Below are positions 52,354 to 61,729 of a DNA stretch of 64,000 nt, piece by piece. The stretch is from assembly GCF_017355915.2 (NCBI RefSeq), contig NZ_JAFEUV020000001.1:680329-744328 (forward strand), given 5' to 3'. Position numbers and translations under genes: made by a program. The DNA is from Telluribacter roseus. Lineage in GTDB: Bacteria; Bacteroidota; Bacteroidia; Cytophagales; Spirosomataceae. Under the pieces are notes generated by a model that saw only the letters and a list, made by a program, of their open reading frames with translations, was not told the DNA's origin and did not search any database. The first letter of the stretch is position 1; each line of letters opens with the position of its first letter.

Positions 52354-55300
52354 ATGAGAAAACTGCTACTTGCTGTTGTCCTGACGGTTTTGTACTTCCC
52401 CCTGTGGGCCCAGCAGCTAACCGGTCAGGTCCGGGACCAGGCTACTGACCAGCCACTGGCGGGAGTAAGCGTTCAGGTCAGAAGTACCCAGTCGGGTACC
52501 CTTACCGATGCCAACGGAAATTTCAGCCTGTCTAATCTGAGTCCGAACAGCGTCCTGGTGTTTTCGTTCATTGGCTACCGCAGTCAGGAATTCTCCTACA
52601 CCGGACAATCCTCCCTGACGGTAACCCTCCAGGAGGGGGTATCGCTCAACGAGGTAGTCGTAACGGCACTGGGTCTGGAGCGTAGTTCCCGGAGCCTGGG
52701 TTACGCGATACAGAAGGTGGAGGGGCGACAGATCAACGATGTAAAGGCTCCTAACTTCCTGGACAATCTGGCGGGCAAGGTAGCGGGCGTCACCATCACC
52801 GGGGGCTCCACGGGCGTAGGCTCTTCCTCACGCATCACCATCCGGGGCGAGTCTTCCTTTACCAACAATAATCCACTCTTTGTCGTAGATGGCATTCCTA
52901 TCAATAACTCCACCATCGTCAACGTGGTGAACGACGACGCCAACGGATTTCAGGAAATAGATTTCGGCAACGGAGCCATGGAGATTAATCCGGATGATAT
53001 AGCCTCGGTGTCGGTGCTGAAAGGTCCCGGTGCGGCCGCTCTCTACGGAACGCGGGCCTCCAACGGGGTGATCCTGATCAATACCAAAGACGGCTCCCGT
53101 ACGGAGGGATTGGGGATTAGTTTTAACAGTACCTTTTTTGCCGAACGCCCCTTTCAGCTGCCCCGCTTTCAGAACCTCTATGGGCAGGGCAACAGCGGGG
53201 CCTTCAGCTATGTCAATGGGCTGGGGGGAGGAATCAACGATAATATCTCGTACAGCTACGGACCCCGCATGGACCAGGGTACGCTCATTCCCCAGTACGA
53301 CAGTCCGGTACAGCTACCCGATGGGCGCACGGTACGTGGCGGCGACATCTATGTACACGGAGGCTTGCCCATAACTCCCACGCCCTTTGTATCACATCCC
53401 GACAACCTGAAGAACTTCTACGAAACCGGCTACACGGCCATCAATAACCTGGCCATTGCGGGAGGCTACACCAGGGGGAACTACCGCCTTTCGTACACGG
53501 ACCTGAACAGCGAGTCGACCATACCGGGGGTAAATCTCAAGCGGAAGACCATGGCGGCGCGGCTCCTGTTTGAGCCGGTAAAGCGCATCCGGGTGAGCTC
53601 TTCCATCAACTACATCAACTCCAACAGCGACAACCGGCCCGCTACCAAGTACGGCTCCGAAAATATCAACTACGCCATGAGCGCGTGGCTGGGCCGCCAG
53701 ACCGACGTTAACCCCATGAAGCAGTACTGGCAGCCGGGGCTCGAAGGGGTACAGCATTACTCCTACAACTATACCTACTTTGATAATCCGTACTTTACCC
53801 TCTACGAAAACCGCAACTCATTCAACCGTGACCGGCTGATTGGTAACATAGCCGTAACGGCCGACCTGGCGGATCATTTGCAACTGATGGTGCGCAGCGG
53901 AATGGACTACTCCACGGAGGCGCGGCAGTTTAGGAGGGCGTACAGCAGCAACCGGTTCAAGAATGGCGCCTACGCCGAAAACTCTCTGTTCTTCCGGGAG
54001 GTCAATACCGATTTCCTGCTGAACTACACCCGGAGCTTTGGCAACCTGACGCTGGATGTATCTGCCGGAGGAAACCGCATGGATCAGCGGGCCCACTTTG
54101 ACCAGTACCAGGCCCTGTCGCTGGCGCAGCCGGGGGTATTCAAGCTGAACAACGCCGCCTCGCCGGTGGAGGTGTACCAGCAGGAGGCTACCAAGCGCAT
54201 CAACAGCCTCTACGGCATAGCCAAGCTGGGGTTTAAGGATGTCCTCTTTGTTGATATTACCGGCCGTAACGACTGGTCCAGTGCGCTGGCTACGCCTACT
54301 TCTACGGCCAATACATCCTTCTTTTATCCATCCCTGTCGGCCAGCTGGGTCCTTTCCAACCAGTTTAGTTTGCCGTACGTACTATCATTCGCCAAGATCA
54401 GAGGGAGTATCGCCAATGTGGGTAACGACACCAGTCCTTACCAGACCACCGGGGTATTCAATGCCCGTACGCCGGTATTTTCGCAGCCTACTTTCAGCGA
54501 TCAGAACACCATTGCCAATGCCAACCTGAAACCCGAGTCTACTACGTCGGTGGAGGTAGGTGCCGACCTTCGCCTGTTCGACGACCGGCTGAGCTTTGAT
54601 GTGACCTACTACGACGCGCTCACCAGCAATCAGATTCTGTCGCTGCCCATTGCGATATCTACGGGCTACGGTGAGCGGGTCATCAACGGCGGAGCGGTAC
54701 GGGCACGGGGCGTAGAGGCCGTGGTCAACTATGCACCCATACGGACGCAGGAGGTGAAATGGAACATCAGCCTGAACTTCACCCGCAACCGCAGTACTGT
54801 AGTGTCGCTGCCCGACGAAGCCGGTACGCTCACCCTGGGCTACAACCGGGTCTATGACAACGTCAACCAGACGGTATGGTACCAGGTACGCGAAGGTGAT
54901 CGGGTGGGAGATATGTGGGGAACAGGCTACCTGCGCAACCCGCAGGGCGAATTTGTCGTAGGAGCCAACGGGCAGTACATCGTGGATAATACCCTCAAAA
55001 AGCTGGGCAACTACAATCCTGATTTTATGATAGGGCTTTACAACCAGCTCAGCGTGAAGAACTGGAACCTGGGCTTCCTGCTCGACTGGCGGCAGGGCGG
55101 TATACTGGTATCACGTACCCTGTCCCTGGCGGCTGTAGCCGGGCAACTGATCGAAACGGCCGACCGGCCCGAAGCAGGCATCGTAGCGCCGGGCGTGGTG
55201 AATACGGGTACCGCCGAGAACCCCAGCTACCAGCCCAATACCAGAGCCATCCCGGCCGAGACCTTCTACCGCATGTACTACGACCGCAACCACGAAGAGA

Positions 55301-55566
55301 ACAACACCTATAATGCCTCCTACGTCAAGCTGCGGGAAATGAGCATAGGCTATACCCTGCCCGAAACGGCCGGACTGTTGCGGAAGCTACGCATGCAGCG
55401 GCTGACGGTGGCGCTAGTAGGGCGTAACCTGCTGGCCTTATCACATATCCCCCACTTTGACCCGGAGCAGACTTCCTTTCAGGGGCAGCAACTGCAAAGT
55501 GGGGTAGAGGATATGACCTATCCGACCAGCCGGAATGTGGGGGTGAAGCTGAGTGTGAATTTTTAA
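52354..55566 (+). CDS. SusC/RagA-family TonB-linked outer-membrane transporter
   Basis: A 1070-residue TonB-dependent receptor importing oligomers across the outer membrane together with its SusD lid. Signal peptide 1-20; CarboxypepD_reg-like domain (about 21-100, QLTGQVRDQATDQPLAGVSV); TonB-box-like region and plug (NEVVVTALGLERSSRSLGYA, about 108-245, with GSSSRITIRGESSF and GPGAAALYGTRASNGVILI); 22-stranded barrel to the C-terminal aromatic NVGVKLSVNF. It is the first gene of SusC-SusD-symporter-phosphoesterase. No glycosidase or sensor gene adjoins, so the substrate is not a classical polysaccharide-locus glycan. Start at ATG 52354. Confidence 0.96.
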   Translation: MRKLLLAVVLTVLYFPLWAQQLTGQVRDQATDQPLAGVSVQVRSTQSGTLTDANGNFSLSNLSPNSVLVFSFIGYRSQEFSYTGQSSLTVTLQEGVSLNEVVVTALGLERSSRSLGYAIQKVEGRQINDVKAPNFLDNLAGKVAGVTITGGSTGVGSSSRITIRGESSFTNNNPLFVVDGIPINNSTIVNVVNDDANGFQEIDFGNGAMEINPDDIASVSVLKGPGAAALYGTRASNGVILINTKDGSRTEGLGISFNSTFFAERPFQLPRFQNLYGQGNSGAFSYVNGLGGGINDNISYSYGPRMDQGTLIPQYDSPVQLPDGRTVRGGDIYVHGGLPITPTPFVSHPDNLKNFYETGYTAINNLAIAGGYTRGNYRLSYTDLNSESTIPGVNLKRKTMAARLLFEPVKRIRVSSSINYINSNSDNRPATKYGSENINYAMSAWLGRQTDVNPMKQYWQPGLEGVQHYSYNYTYFDNPYFTLYENRNSFNRDRLIGNIAVTADLADHLQLMVRSGMDYSTEARQFRRAYSSNRFKNGAYAENSLFFREVNTDFLLNYTRSFGNLTLDVSAGGNRMDQRAHFDQYQALSLAQPGVFKLNNAASPVEVYQQEATKRINSLYGIAKLGFKDVLFVDITGRNDWSSALATPTSTANTSFFYPSLSASWVLSNQFSLPYVLSFAKIRGSIANVGNDTSPYQTTGVFNARTPVFSQPTFSDQNTIANANLKPESTTSVEVGADLRLFDDRLSFDVTYYDALTSNQILSLPIAISTGYGERVINGGAVRARGVEAVVNYAPIRTQEVKWNISLNFTRNRSTVVSLPDEAGTLTLGYNRVYDNVNQTVWYQVREGDRVGDMWGTGYLRNPQGEFVVGANGQYIVDNTLKKLGNYNPDFMIGLYNQLSVKNWNLGFLLDWRQGGILVSRTLSLAAVAGQLIETADRPEAGIVAPGVVNTGTAENPSYQPNTRAIPAETFYRMYYDRNHEENNTYNASYVKLREMSIGYTLPETAGLLRKLRMQRLTVALVGRNLLALSHIPHFDPEQTSFQGQQLQSGVEDMTYPTSRNVGVKLSVNF

Positions 55567-55570
55567 GAAA

Positions 55571-55663
55571 TTAACCACAGAGTTAAAAGAGGTAAGGCAT
55601 AGAGTAATAAGAGTTTAAACTTACTCTATGAAACTCTGTGAAAATACTCATTTCACTCTGTGC
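55571..55663. repeat. Intergenic palindromic repeat cluster
   Basis: Between susC- and susD-like genes: the stem CATAGAGTAA / TTACTCTATG (55598-55630) and repeated cores CACAGAG, ACTCTGTG and CACTCTGTG. I recall similar CACAGAGTT-type repeats between genes of other Bacteroidota. It may alter the SusC:SusD expression ratio. Confidence 0.55.
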
Positions 55664-55698
55664 CGGGCTGCCGGTGCAGTAAAATAACATATCAAACG

Positions 55699-57135
55699 AT
55701 GCGGAAATTAATTCTAATAGTACTAGTTGGCCTGTTTCAAAGCTGCACGGATGGCTTTAAGGAAATTAATACCAACCCCAATGCACCCGTAGACGTGCAG
55801 CCGTCGCTGCTGTTCCGGAAGGTCTTGTTTGACTACGGAGAGCAGATGTCGTACGAGGCCTTTGTGGCGGGTAACCTGCTGGGGCAGTACTTCACGGCCA
55901 TTGACTTCAACCTCTTTGACCGGCACAGCCTGACCGAGCCGCAGTACGGAGGCAATCCGTGGCCTTTTATCTATACCAACCTGCGCGACAATGAGATACT
56001 TCTGCAGAAGTCGCGTACCAATCCGGCCTTTGCGGTATACGAGGGCCCGGCACTGATCATGAAGGCATACATGGCGGCCGCCCTGACGGATCTGTACGGT
56101 GATGTACCGTATAGTGAAGCCCTTCAGGGCAAAGCCGGGGTAATCGCCCCCGCCTATGATACTCAGGAGGCCATCTATACCGGTCCCAACGGGGTACTGG
56201 ATAATCTGGAAAAAGGAATTGCCTCCATCCGCAACTACAAAGGAGCTACGCCCCTGCAGGGTGATATACTCTACAACGGTAATCTGTCGAAGTGGGTACT
56301 ATTTGCCAATTCGTTAAAGATCAGGTACCTGGTGCGCATATCGGGTAAGGTTGACGTAAAAGCGCAACTGCAGAAGGTGGTAGAGGAAGGAGCCTACATC
56401 AAATCAAATGCGGATAACGCGGTGTTCCGGTTTACCGCCAGCCAGCCCAATAACTTCCGGATGGCTACGGCTCGAGTGGGGGACTATAATCTTTTCATTA
56501 TGTCCAAAACCATCGAGGAGGTACTTACTACATTACAGGATCCGCGGGTGAGGGTGTACTTCCGGCCTTCGGCCTCCAACCCGGCCGTATACCAGGGCTT
56601 GCTGAATGGTCCTGATGCCTCCAAGCTTTCCATCACGGTAGCTAACTACTCACTGACCGGATCTATTTTTAGAGAGAATTCCGACAGGCTACACGCCAAC
56701 TACATGACGGCCGCGGAAACAAGCTTCCTGCTCGCCGAAGCGGCAGAGCGGGGTTGGATCGCAGGCGTGGCCAAGGACTGGTACGAGAGGGGAATTACTC
56801 AGGCTTTTGAGTACTGGCAGACCCCGCTGCCAGCCAACTACCTGACGAGCGAACGGGTAGCCTACGGTATGAACGGACAAAGCTCTTTGGAACAGATCCT
56901 GACCCAGAAGTGGCTGGCCAACCTGAACAACGGGTACGAGGGCTGGATCGAGTACCGCCGCACCGGATTTCCCCGGTTGAAAACCATATCCGCCAGCCTG
57001 AACAATGGCCTGATACCGATACGTATGCCGTACCCAAACAGTGAAAGTGCTCTGAACGGAGAGCAATTTAAAAAAGCCGCCGACCGCACCCAGAGCAATA
57101 GTGTCAATGTGCCGGTATGGTGGGACGTAAACTAA
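55699..57135 (+). CDS. SusD/RagB-family nutrient-binding lipoprotein (SusD-like_2)
   Basis: A 478-residue outer-membrane lipoprotein with a signal peptide and lipobox QSC (about C15), then the sequence CTDGFKEINTNPNAP typical of the SusD-like_2 subfamily. The helical fold contains TPR-like units including ALIMKAYMAAALTDLYGDVPY (the conserved Y-G-D-V-P-Y) and TAAETSFLLAEAAERGW, then QKWLANLNNGYEGWIEYRRT. It pairs with the SusC protein as ligand-capturing lid. Start at ATG 55699. Confidence 0.93.
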   Translation: MRKLILIVLVGLFQSCTDGFKEINTNPNAPVDVQPSLLFRKVLFDYGEQMSYEAFVAGNLLGQYFTAIDFNLFDRHSLTEPQYGGNPWPFIYTNLRDNEILLQKSRTNPAFAVYEGPALIMKAYMAAALTDLYGDVPYSEALQGKAGVIAPAYDTQEAIYTGPNGVLDNLEKGIASIRNYKGATPLQGDILYNGNLSKWVLFANSLKIRYLVRISGKVDVKAQLQKVVEEGAYIKSNADNAVFRFTASQPNNFRMATARVGDYNLFIMSKTIEEVLTTLQDPRVRVYFRPSASNPAVYQGLLNGPDASKLSITVANYSLTGSIFRENSDRLHANYMTAAETSFLLAEAAERGWIAGVAKDWYERGITQAFEYWQTPLPANYLTSERVAYGMNGQSSLEQILTQKWLANLNNGYEGWIEYRRTGFPRLKTISASLNNGLIPIRMPYPNSESALNGEQFKKAADRTQSNSVNVPVWWDVN

Positions 57136-57145
57136 CCCTTCGCGA

Positions 57146-58498
57146 ATGACGATTACCGTTTTACAGTGGGTACTGGTGGTGGCTTCCAGCGTAGGATTGT
57201 ACCTGATATCGCCCCTGTCCCGCACTGCCGCCGAATTTTTTAAGGGTACTCATAAAGAGCGCTCTCCCAATGTGGTGCTGCTGACCAGTAGTCTGGTCAT
57301 ATCCTGGCTATTTGCCAAGTCGATCACCAACGCGGCCAATCTGGGGCAGAGCTTCGGACTGGTAGGGGGAGTGGCCTATGCGGGGTACTACGTATCCTTT
57401 ATCGTAGCTGGCCTGGTACTGGTGTCGTTACGGGTCCGGGGAGGCTATCGCAGCATACACCACTTTCTGGAAACGAAGTTTGGCCGGGGCGCGGTGGTGG
57501 TGTTTACCTTCCTGATCCTGATCCGGCTCTACAACGAGGTGTGGTCCAATACCATCGTTATAGGGTCGTACTTCGGCGACACGGGTACTACTGAGTACTA
57601 CGCGGCCATACTGGTATTTACACTACTCACTCTGGCGTATACCCTCAAAGGTGGGATGAGCAGCTCCATCATGACGGATGTGATCCAGATGGCGCTCTTT
57701 GTCGTGCTGCTGGGTATTATCCTGGGCTTTATACTACCGGAGCAGGGAAGCATTCAGCCTTTCCTGAGTAGTGGTAGCTGGAAGCTGGGGCAGGGGCTTG
57801 ACCTGCTGCTGGTGGCCCTCATCCAGTGTTTCAGCTACCCGTTTCACGATCCGGTACTCACCGACCGGGGCTTTATCTCCGATACGGGTACTACGCTGAA
57901 GTCTTACTTCGCGGCCGCGTTGGTAGGAGCCTTGTGCATCATCTTTTTCAGCTTCGTAGGCATTTTTACCCGTCTGTCTGAGTTGGAAGGAGAGGCTCCG
58001 GTGGCGGCGGCCCGGTACTTTGGGGCTCCCATGCTCCTGCTCATGAACCTGATCATGGTCACATCGGCCTCTTCTACACTGGACTCCGCCCTGGCTTCTT
58101 TTTCCAAGCTGGTCAGTATTGATCTGAGTAAAGCGGACACCCCCAAGGTATCCACCGGTCGTATCGCTATGGTGGGGCTGACCGTGCTGGGTACCATACC
58201 GGTTTTCTTCAATCCGGCCATTCTTTCGGCTACTACCATCAGTGGTACCGTGGTACTGGGGCTGGCACCCGTATTCCTGTTCTGGAACCGTCGGGTACCC
58301 CGCTCTGCTTTCTACCTCTCGGTGGTGGGAGGACTGCTGATCGGAGGAGGGCTTTCCTTTTATCCTTTACCCGATTCACTGCTTTTTACTGAGGGGAAGT
58401 ACGCCCAGTTGTTAAGTGTCAATATCATTACCAGCGGGTACTGTTTTCTGGTGTACCTGGGGAGTACTATGTTTGTAAAAAAAGCTCATGAACACTAG
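57146..58498 (+). CDS. Sodium:solute symporter (SSS family)
   Basis: A 450-residue inner-membrane transporter with roughly 12-13 hydrophobic helices and the SSS-type core (FIVAGLVLVSLRVRGGYRSI, SNTIVIGSYF, LKGGMSSSIMTDVIQM, SASSTLDSALASFSKLVSID with the Na2-site serine/threonine pattern). It probably brings in the nutrient released to the periplasm by the preceding SusC/SusD pair using the sodium gradient. It starts 10 bp after the SusD stop and overlaps the next gene by 11 bp, so it is operonic. The missing prototype motif leaves the substrate open (sugar, acid or nucleoside). Confidence 0.88.
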   Translation: MTITVLQWVLVVASSVGLYLISPLSRTAAEFFKGTHKERSPNVVLLTSSLVISWLFAKSITNAANLGQSFGLVGGVAYAGYYVSFIVAGLVLVSLRVRGGYRSIHHFLETKFGRGAVVVFTFLILIRLYNEVWSNTIVIGSYFGDTGTTEYYAAILVFTLLTLAYTLKGGMSSSIMTDVIQMALFVVLLGIILGFILPEQGSIQPFLSSGSWKLGQGLDLLLVALIQCFSYPFHDPVLTDRGFISDTGTTLKSYFAAALVGALCIIFFSFVGIFTRLSELEGEAPVAAARYFGAPMLLLMNLIMVTSASSTLDSALASFSKLVSIDLSKADTPKVSTGRIAMVGLTVLGTIPVFFNPAILSATTISGTVVLGLAPVFLFWNRRVPRSAFYLSVVGGLLIGGGLSFYPLPDSLLFTEGKYAQLLSVNIITSGYCFLVYLGSTMFVKKAHEH

Positions 58499-59342
58499 CT
58501 CTGATATACTGGACCTGGGCGACCTGAAAGGGAGGCTGCTGGTTTTCGGCGGGCCGTATTCCAATCTTCAGGCGCTGGAAGAACTGAAACGTATTGCGGA
58601 AGAGCAGGGGATTCCACCCCGGAATATCATCTGTACGGGTGACATTATCGGGTACTGTGCCCAGCCCGAAGAGGCAGTTCAACTGGTAAAGGGGTGGGGC
58701 ATTCACTCTATTCAGGGCAATGTGGAGCAGAATATTATTGCGGGCGAAGACGACTGCGGCTGTAACTTTACGGAAGGCAGCCGCTGTGACCTGTTTTCCC
58801 GTACCTGGTTTCCTTATGCGGTTCGCTCGGTATCCGACGTCTCGAGTGAGTGGCTCTCGACGCTACCCCTTCACCTGACCTTTCGCTACGCCGGAAAGTC
58901 CGTAGCTGTAGTACACGGCTCAGCCCAACATATCTCCCAGTTTGTTTTTAAATCCACTCCCTGGTCGGTGAAGGAGGAAACCTTCCGGGCCACCGGTACT
59001 GACGTGATCCTGGCCGGACATGCCGGACTACCCTTTGTGGATGTACAGGAGAATAAGTACTGGCTCAATGCCGGGGTGATCGGAATGCCTGCTAACGATG
59101 GTACGCCGCGCGTATGGTACCTGCTGCTGGACGATACGGATAGCCAATTTACCTATTCCTTTGAAGCCTTCACCTACGATAACCAATCCGCCCACCAACG
59201 TATGTTGGGAAATCAGTTACCGTCTACCTACGCCGAAACGTTAATCACGGGTATCTGGGACAACTGCGAGATCCTGCCGGAGGTGGAGAAGAGGTTGCAG
59301 GGCCTTGCGATTGAGCTGGAGAGTCTGGTGGGGAAATCTTAA
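58488..59342 (+). CDS. Metallophosphoesterase-fold protein with altered first metal motif
   Basis: A 284-residue calcineurin-like fold. Kept motifs are GDIIGY (51-56), GN (77-78), VVHGS (H143) and AGHAGLPF (H178). The usual first motif, D-x-H in (S)DIHGN, is replaced by FGGPYSN (residues 20-26), so two metal ligands are missing. Conserved cysteines C90, C92 and C100 (DDCGCNF, SRCDLFS) are unusual for the family. I recall relatives with the same FGGPYSN and DDCGC motifs, so this is probably a true subfamily rather than decay. It overlaps the symporter gene by 11 bp and closes the SusCD operon. Confidence 0.83.
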   Translation: MNTSSDILDLGDLKGRLLVFGGPYSNLQALEELKRIAEEQGIPPRNIICTGDIIGYCAQPEEAVQLVKGWGIHSIQGNVEQNIIAGEDDCGCNFTEGSRCDLFSRTWFPYAVRSVSDVSSEWLSTLPLHLTFRYAGKSVAVVHGSAQHISQFVFKSTPWSVKEETFRATGTDVILAGHAGLPFVDVQENKYWLNAGVIGMPANDGTPRVWYLLLDDTDSQFTYSFEAFTYDNQSAHQRMLGNQLPSTYAETLITGIWDNCEILPEVEKRLQGLAIELESLVGKS

Positions 59343-59462
59343 TTCTGAATTAGGAGTGTACGAAGGAGGTTGAGTCTAGTCCCAGAGACGGACAACCCCA
59401 GCGACGGACGGCCACTACCGGGCGGAAGCTCAGTAGAAATGGTTTGGTAAAGCAGGTACAAG

Positions 59463-59570
59463 CCCCGGCAGGGGTGACACCTGACTTTATAGGTGCCGCC
59501 CCTATGGGGCTAATAACACTCATAATTGTTATTCTTCTACTAAGGTGTAGCCCCTCTGGGGCTGTTTTTG
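59463..59570. repeat. Short palindromic intergenic repeats (GCCCC...GGGGC type)
   Basis: Three copies of a GCCCC-type palindrome (AGCCCCGGCAGGGGT, CCGCCCCTATGGGGCT and TAGCCCCTCTGGGGCT) within 110 bp, the last followed by a T-run, so it could terminate the operon. The 287-bp region 59343-59629 holds no gene. Such palindromes are dispersed in many Cytophagales genomes. Confidence 0.7.
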
Positions 59571-59629
59571 TATATATTGATTCTTTTGTACACTAGTGAT
59601 TCAGAATTCCTAACTCAGCATTCCCAGCA

Positions 59630-60415
59630 CTATTCAAACTGAAAAGCAAAGTAGGTACAGGGCTCCTTTCCGGTATTACGAATGGCGTGGGGTACATTGG
59701 ACTGCAGGAAGATAATGTCTCCTACACCGGCGGGTATCCACTTTCCATCGATGCTCTCTTCGGCCTGGCCTTCGATCAATAGCAGAATTTCGGCGGCCCG
59801 GTGAGTATGGGGCGGATGGCTCATCAGTCCTTCATTGAGCGTGGTAATGTGCATCTCAAACCGCGCCGAGTGTGCCGTAGCCCGGTCAAATACATCGCGG
59901 CGCCCGCCCTTGTCGTGCGTCCGGTAGTCCAGCTCCTTCCAGTGTTTTACAAATGATCCCCCGGCCCTGGTGCCGCGGTCTAATTGGGGAGTGGGCGCTT
60001 CGTACCGCATGATGTAGTAGGTAACGGGTCCCGTACTCCGGTTCTCAAAGCCGTGCCGGTCGCCGGGCATGAACAGGGCTATGCTGCCGGCTTCAAGCAA
60101 TTCTGTCTTTCCATTATAGGTAGCAGTAAGCTGACCTTCTTTCACGATGACGAGTTCCTCGTCGGGGTGTGCGTGTGCATCATGGGGAGCCTGGCCGGCT
60201 TCCACGGTGGTAGCGTGGATTTTCAGGTGGGTAAAGTGCGGCGTGGCTCCTTCCAGTAGCACCCGTTGTTCGGAACCTGCTTTTCTGAAAATCGATACCC
60301 CATCCCAGCGGTAGACAGCCGATGGAATTTGGTCGTGCTGGGCACTCGCCGAGAAGGCAAGTAGCATGAGGGGGAGCAGGAGTAACTTTGAGCCGGATGG
60401 AGCGCTTAGTGTCAT
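59630..60415 (-). CDS. Exported bicupin protein
   Basis: A 261-residue protein with signal peptide 1-25 (A-S-A, mature start Q26). Two cupin barrels: cupin 1 around residues 70-150 (HDAHAHPDEELVIVKEGQ, AGSIALFMPGDRHG) and cupin 2 around 180-261 (SHPPHTHRAAEILLLIEGQ, VGDIIFLQSNVPH). Each has His-x-His and Glu ligands, so metal binding is likely. It resembles ureidoglycine-aminohydrolase-type bicupins in layout, but is exported, so the substrate must be extracytoplasmic and is unknown. Confidence 0.83.
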   Translation of the reverse strand: MTLSAPSGSKLLLLPLMLLAFSASAQHDQIPSAVYRWDGVSIFRKAGSEQRVLLEGATPHFTHLKIHATTVEAGQAPHDAHAHPDEELVIVKEGQLTATYNGKTELLEAGSIALFMPGDRHGFENRSTGPVTYYIMRYEAPTPQLDRGTRAGGSFVKHWKELDYRTHDKGGRRDVFDRATAHSARFEMHITTLNEGLMSHPPHTHRAAEILLLIEGQAEESIDGKWIPAGVGDIIFLQSNVPHAIRNTGKEPCTYFAFQFE

Positions 60416-60780
60416 GGAAGGCAGTTTTATCAGTATCCTACAAAGAGACTACGCACTATGGACCTACTTACTTTAGGGGCTGATTCGTGATCTAATCTTA
60501 CTTTTAAGTACCTGTGCCTTATTGTTTGACCTATATGACTTGCCTGTTTAATAGCTCGTAAAACAGGCCGGTTATTCAACTTCCAAAGTCCCTCAAGGGT
60601 ATTTTCTTAAAATAACAGCCCGCTGCTGTCCCGGGCGCTGTGGTATCTGGTCAGGGTACTTCTACTATTTATAAGGTAGGTGAAATGTAAGCAGCCGGAA
60701 GCGCCGGGACTGTATTTCTATTCCTGTGGTATTATTTTTAAGTGGTAAGCTACATGGACTTCAATTAAATAAATATAGAT
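60416..60780. other. Divergent intergenic stretch, no gene seen
   Basis: AT-rich in part, with promoters for the cupin gene and the DUF2071 gene presumably inside. No coding frame, RNA or terminator was recognised. Confidence 0.5.
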
Positions 60781-61509
60781 ATGGGAGAGGATAAAAATAT
60801 GGTCGTCATTTCGGCACGCTGGGATTACCTGCTGTTCCTTAACTACGAGGTCGACCCCACGATCCTGCTGCCGTACCTCCCCCGGGACACCCAGATCGAA
60901 ACCTGGCAGGGCAAAACACTGGTGAGTGTGGTGGGCTTCCTGTTTGATAATATCAAAGTACTGGGTATCAAGTGGCCCCTGCACGTCAACTTTGAGGAGA
61001 TCAACCTCCGCTTCTATGTCCGGTACTTCGACGGCAGGCAGTGGAAACGCGGCGTGGTATTTATCTCCCAGATCGTACCCCGACCTACGGTACCCCTGGT
61101 AGCCAACACGCTTCTGCACGAAAACTACACCTACATGCCCGTCCGCCACGCTATCATTGAAGATACCGACTCGCTGGGCGTCAACTACGAGTGGGAGTCC
61201 GACGCGGGCTGGAACCGGATGGCGGTGCAGGCGGATCGGGCGGCACAGGATATCACACCCGGCAGCGAAGAAGAATTTATCCTGATCAACTACTGGGGCT
61301 ACAACAAGTACACCGACCGCACGACCGTGGAGTACGAAGTGGAGCATCCGTACTGGAAGGTGTACCCCATCCGGCAGTGGGAGTTCAACTGTAAGGTAGC
61401 GGATGTATACGGAAAAGAATTTGAGCCCTATCTGCTGAAGTCGCCCCACTCGGTGATGCTGGCGCGGGGCTCCGATATCATCATGCGGAGGCCTTCTCCG
61501 ATAAATTAA
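60781..61509 (+). CDS. DUF2071 (YqjF-like) protein
   Basis: A 242-residue protein of the DUF2071 family: NYEVDPTILLPYLPRDTQIE, SVVGFLFDN, NLRFYVRYFDG and GVVFISQIVPR are the conserved blocks, followed by the beta-rich half with INYWGYNKYTD and EVEHPYWKVYP. Relatives are soluble and of unknown biochemical function. It stands alone between an intergenic stretch and tex. Confidence 0.87.
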   Translation: MGEDKNMVVISARWDYLLFLNYEVDPTILLPYLPRDTQIETWQGKTLVSVVGFLFDNIKVLGIKWPLHVNFEEINLRFYVRYFDGRQWKRGVVFISQIVPRPTVPLVANTLLHENYTYMPVRHAIIEDTDSLGVNYEWESDAGWNRMAVQADRAAQDITPGSEEEFILINYWGYNKYTDRTTVEYEVEHPYWKVYPIRQWEFNCKVADVYGKEFEPYLLKSPHSVMLARGSDIIMRRPSPIN

Positions 61510-61729
61510 TCCGCTTCAATTCTTTGACGCCCTGTTGGTAGCGCTCAGGTACCTGCTACGGTACTTGTTCGGTACCGTTTCTCTCCCTTTTTTTGTAGCC
61601 CATAAATAGAAAGGCGGGCAGGCGACGCTCTCTTACTACTTCTGCTTATAGCTACTCCTGCCAGGAGTCAGTAAAGTGGATGCAGAGGGAGCTAACACCT
61701 AACAACCTAATCCCTAAAAGCTACCAGAA

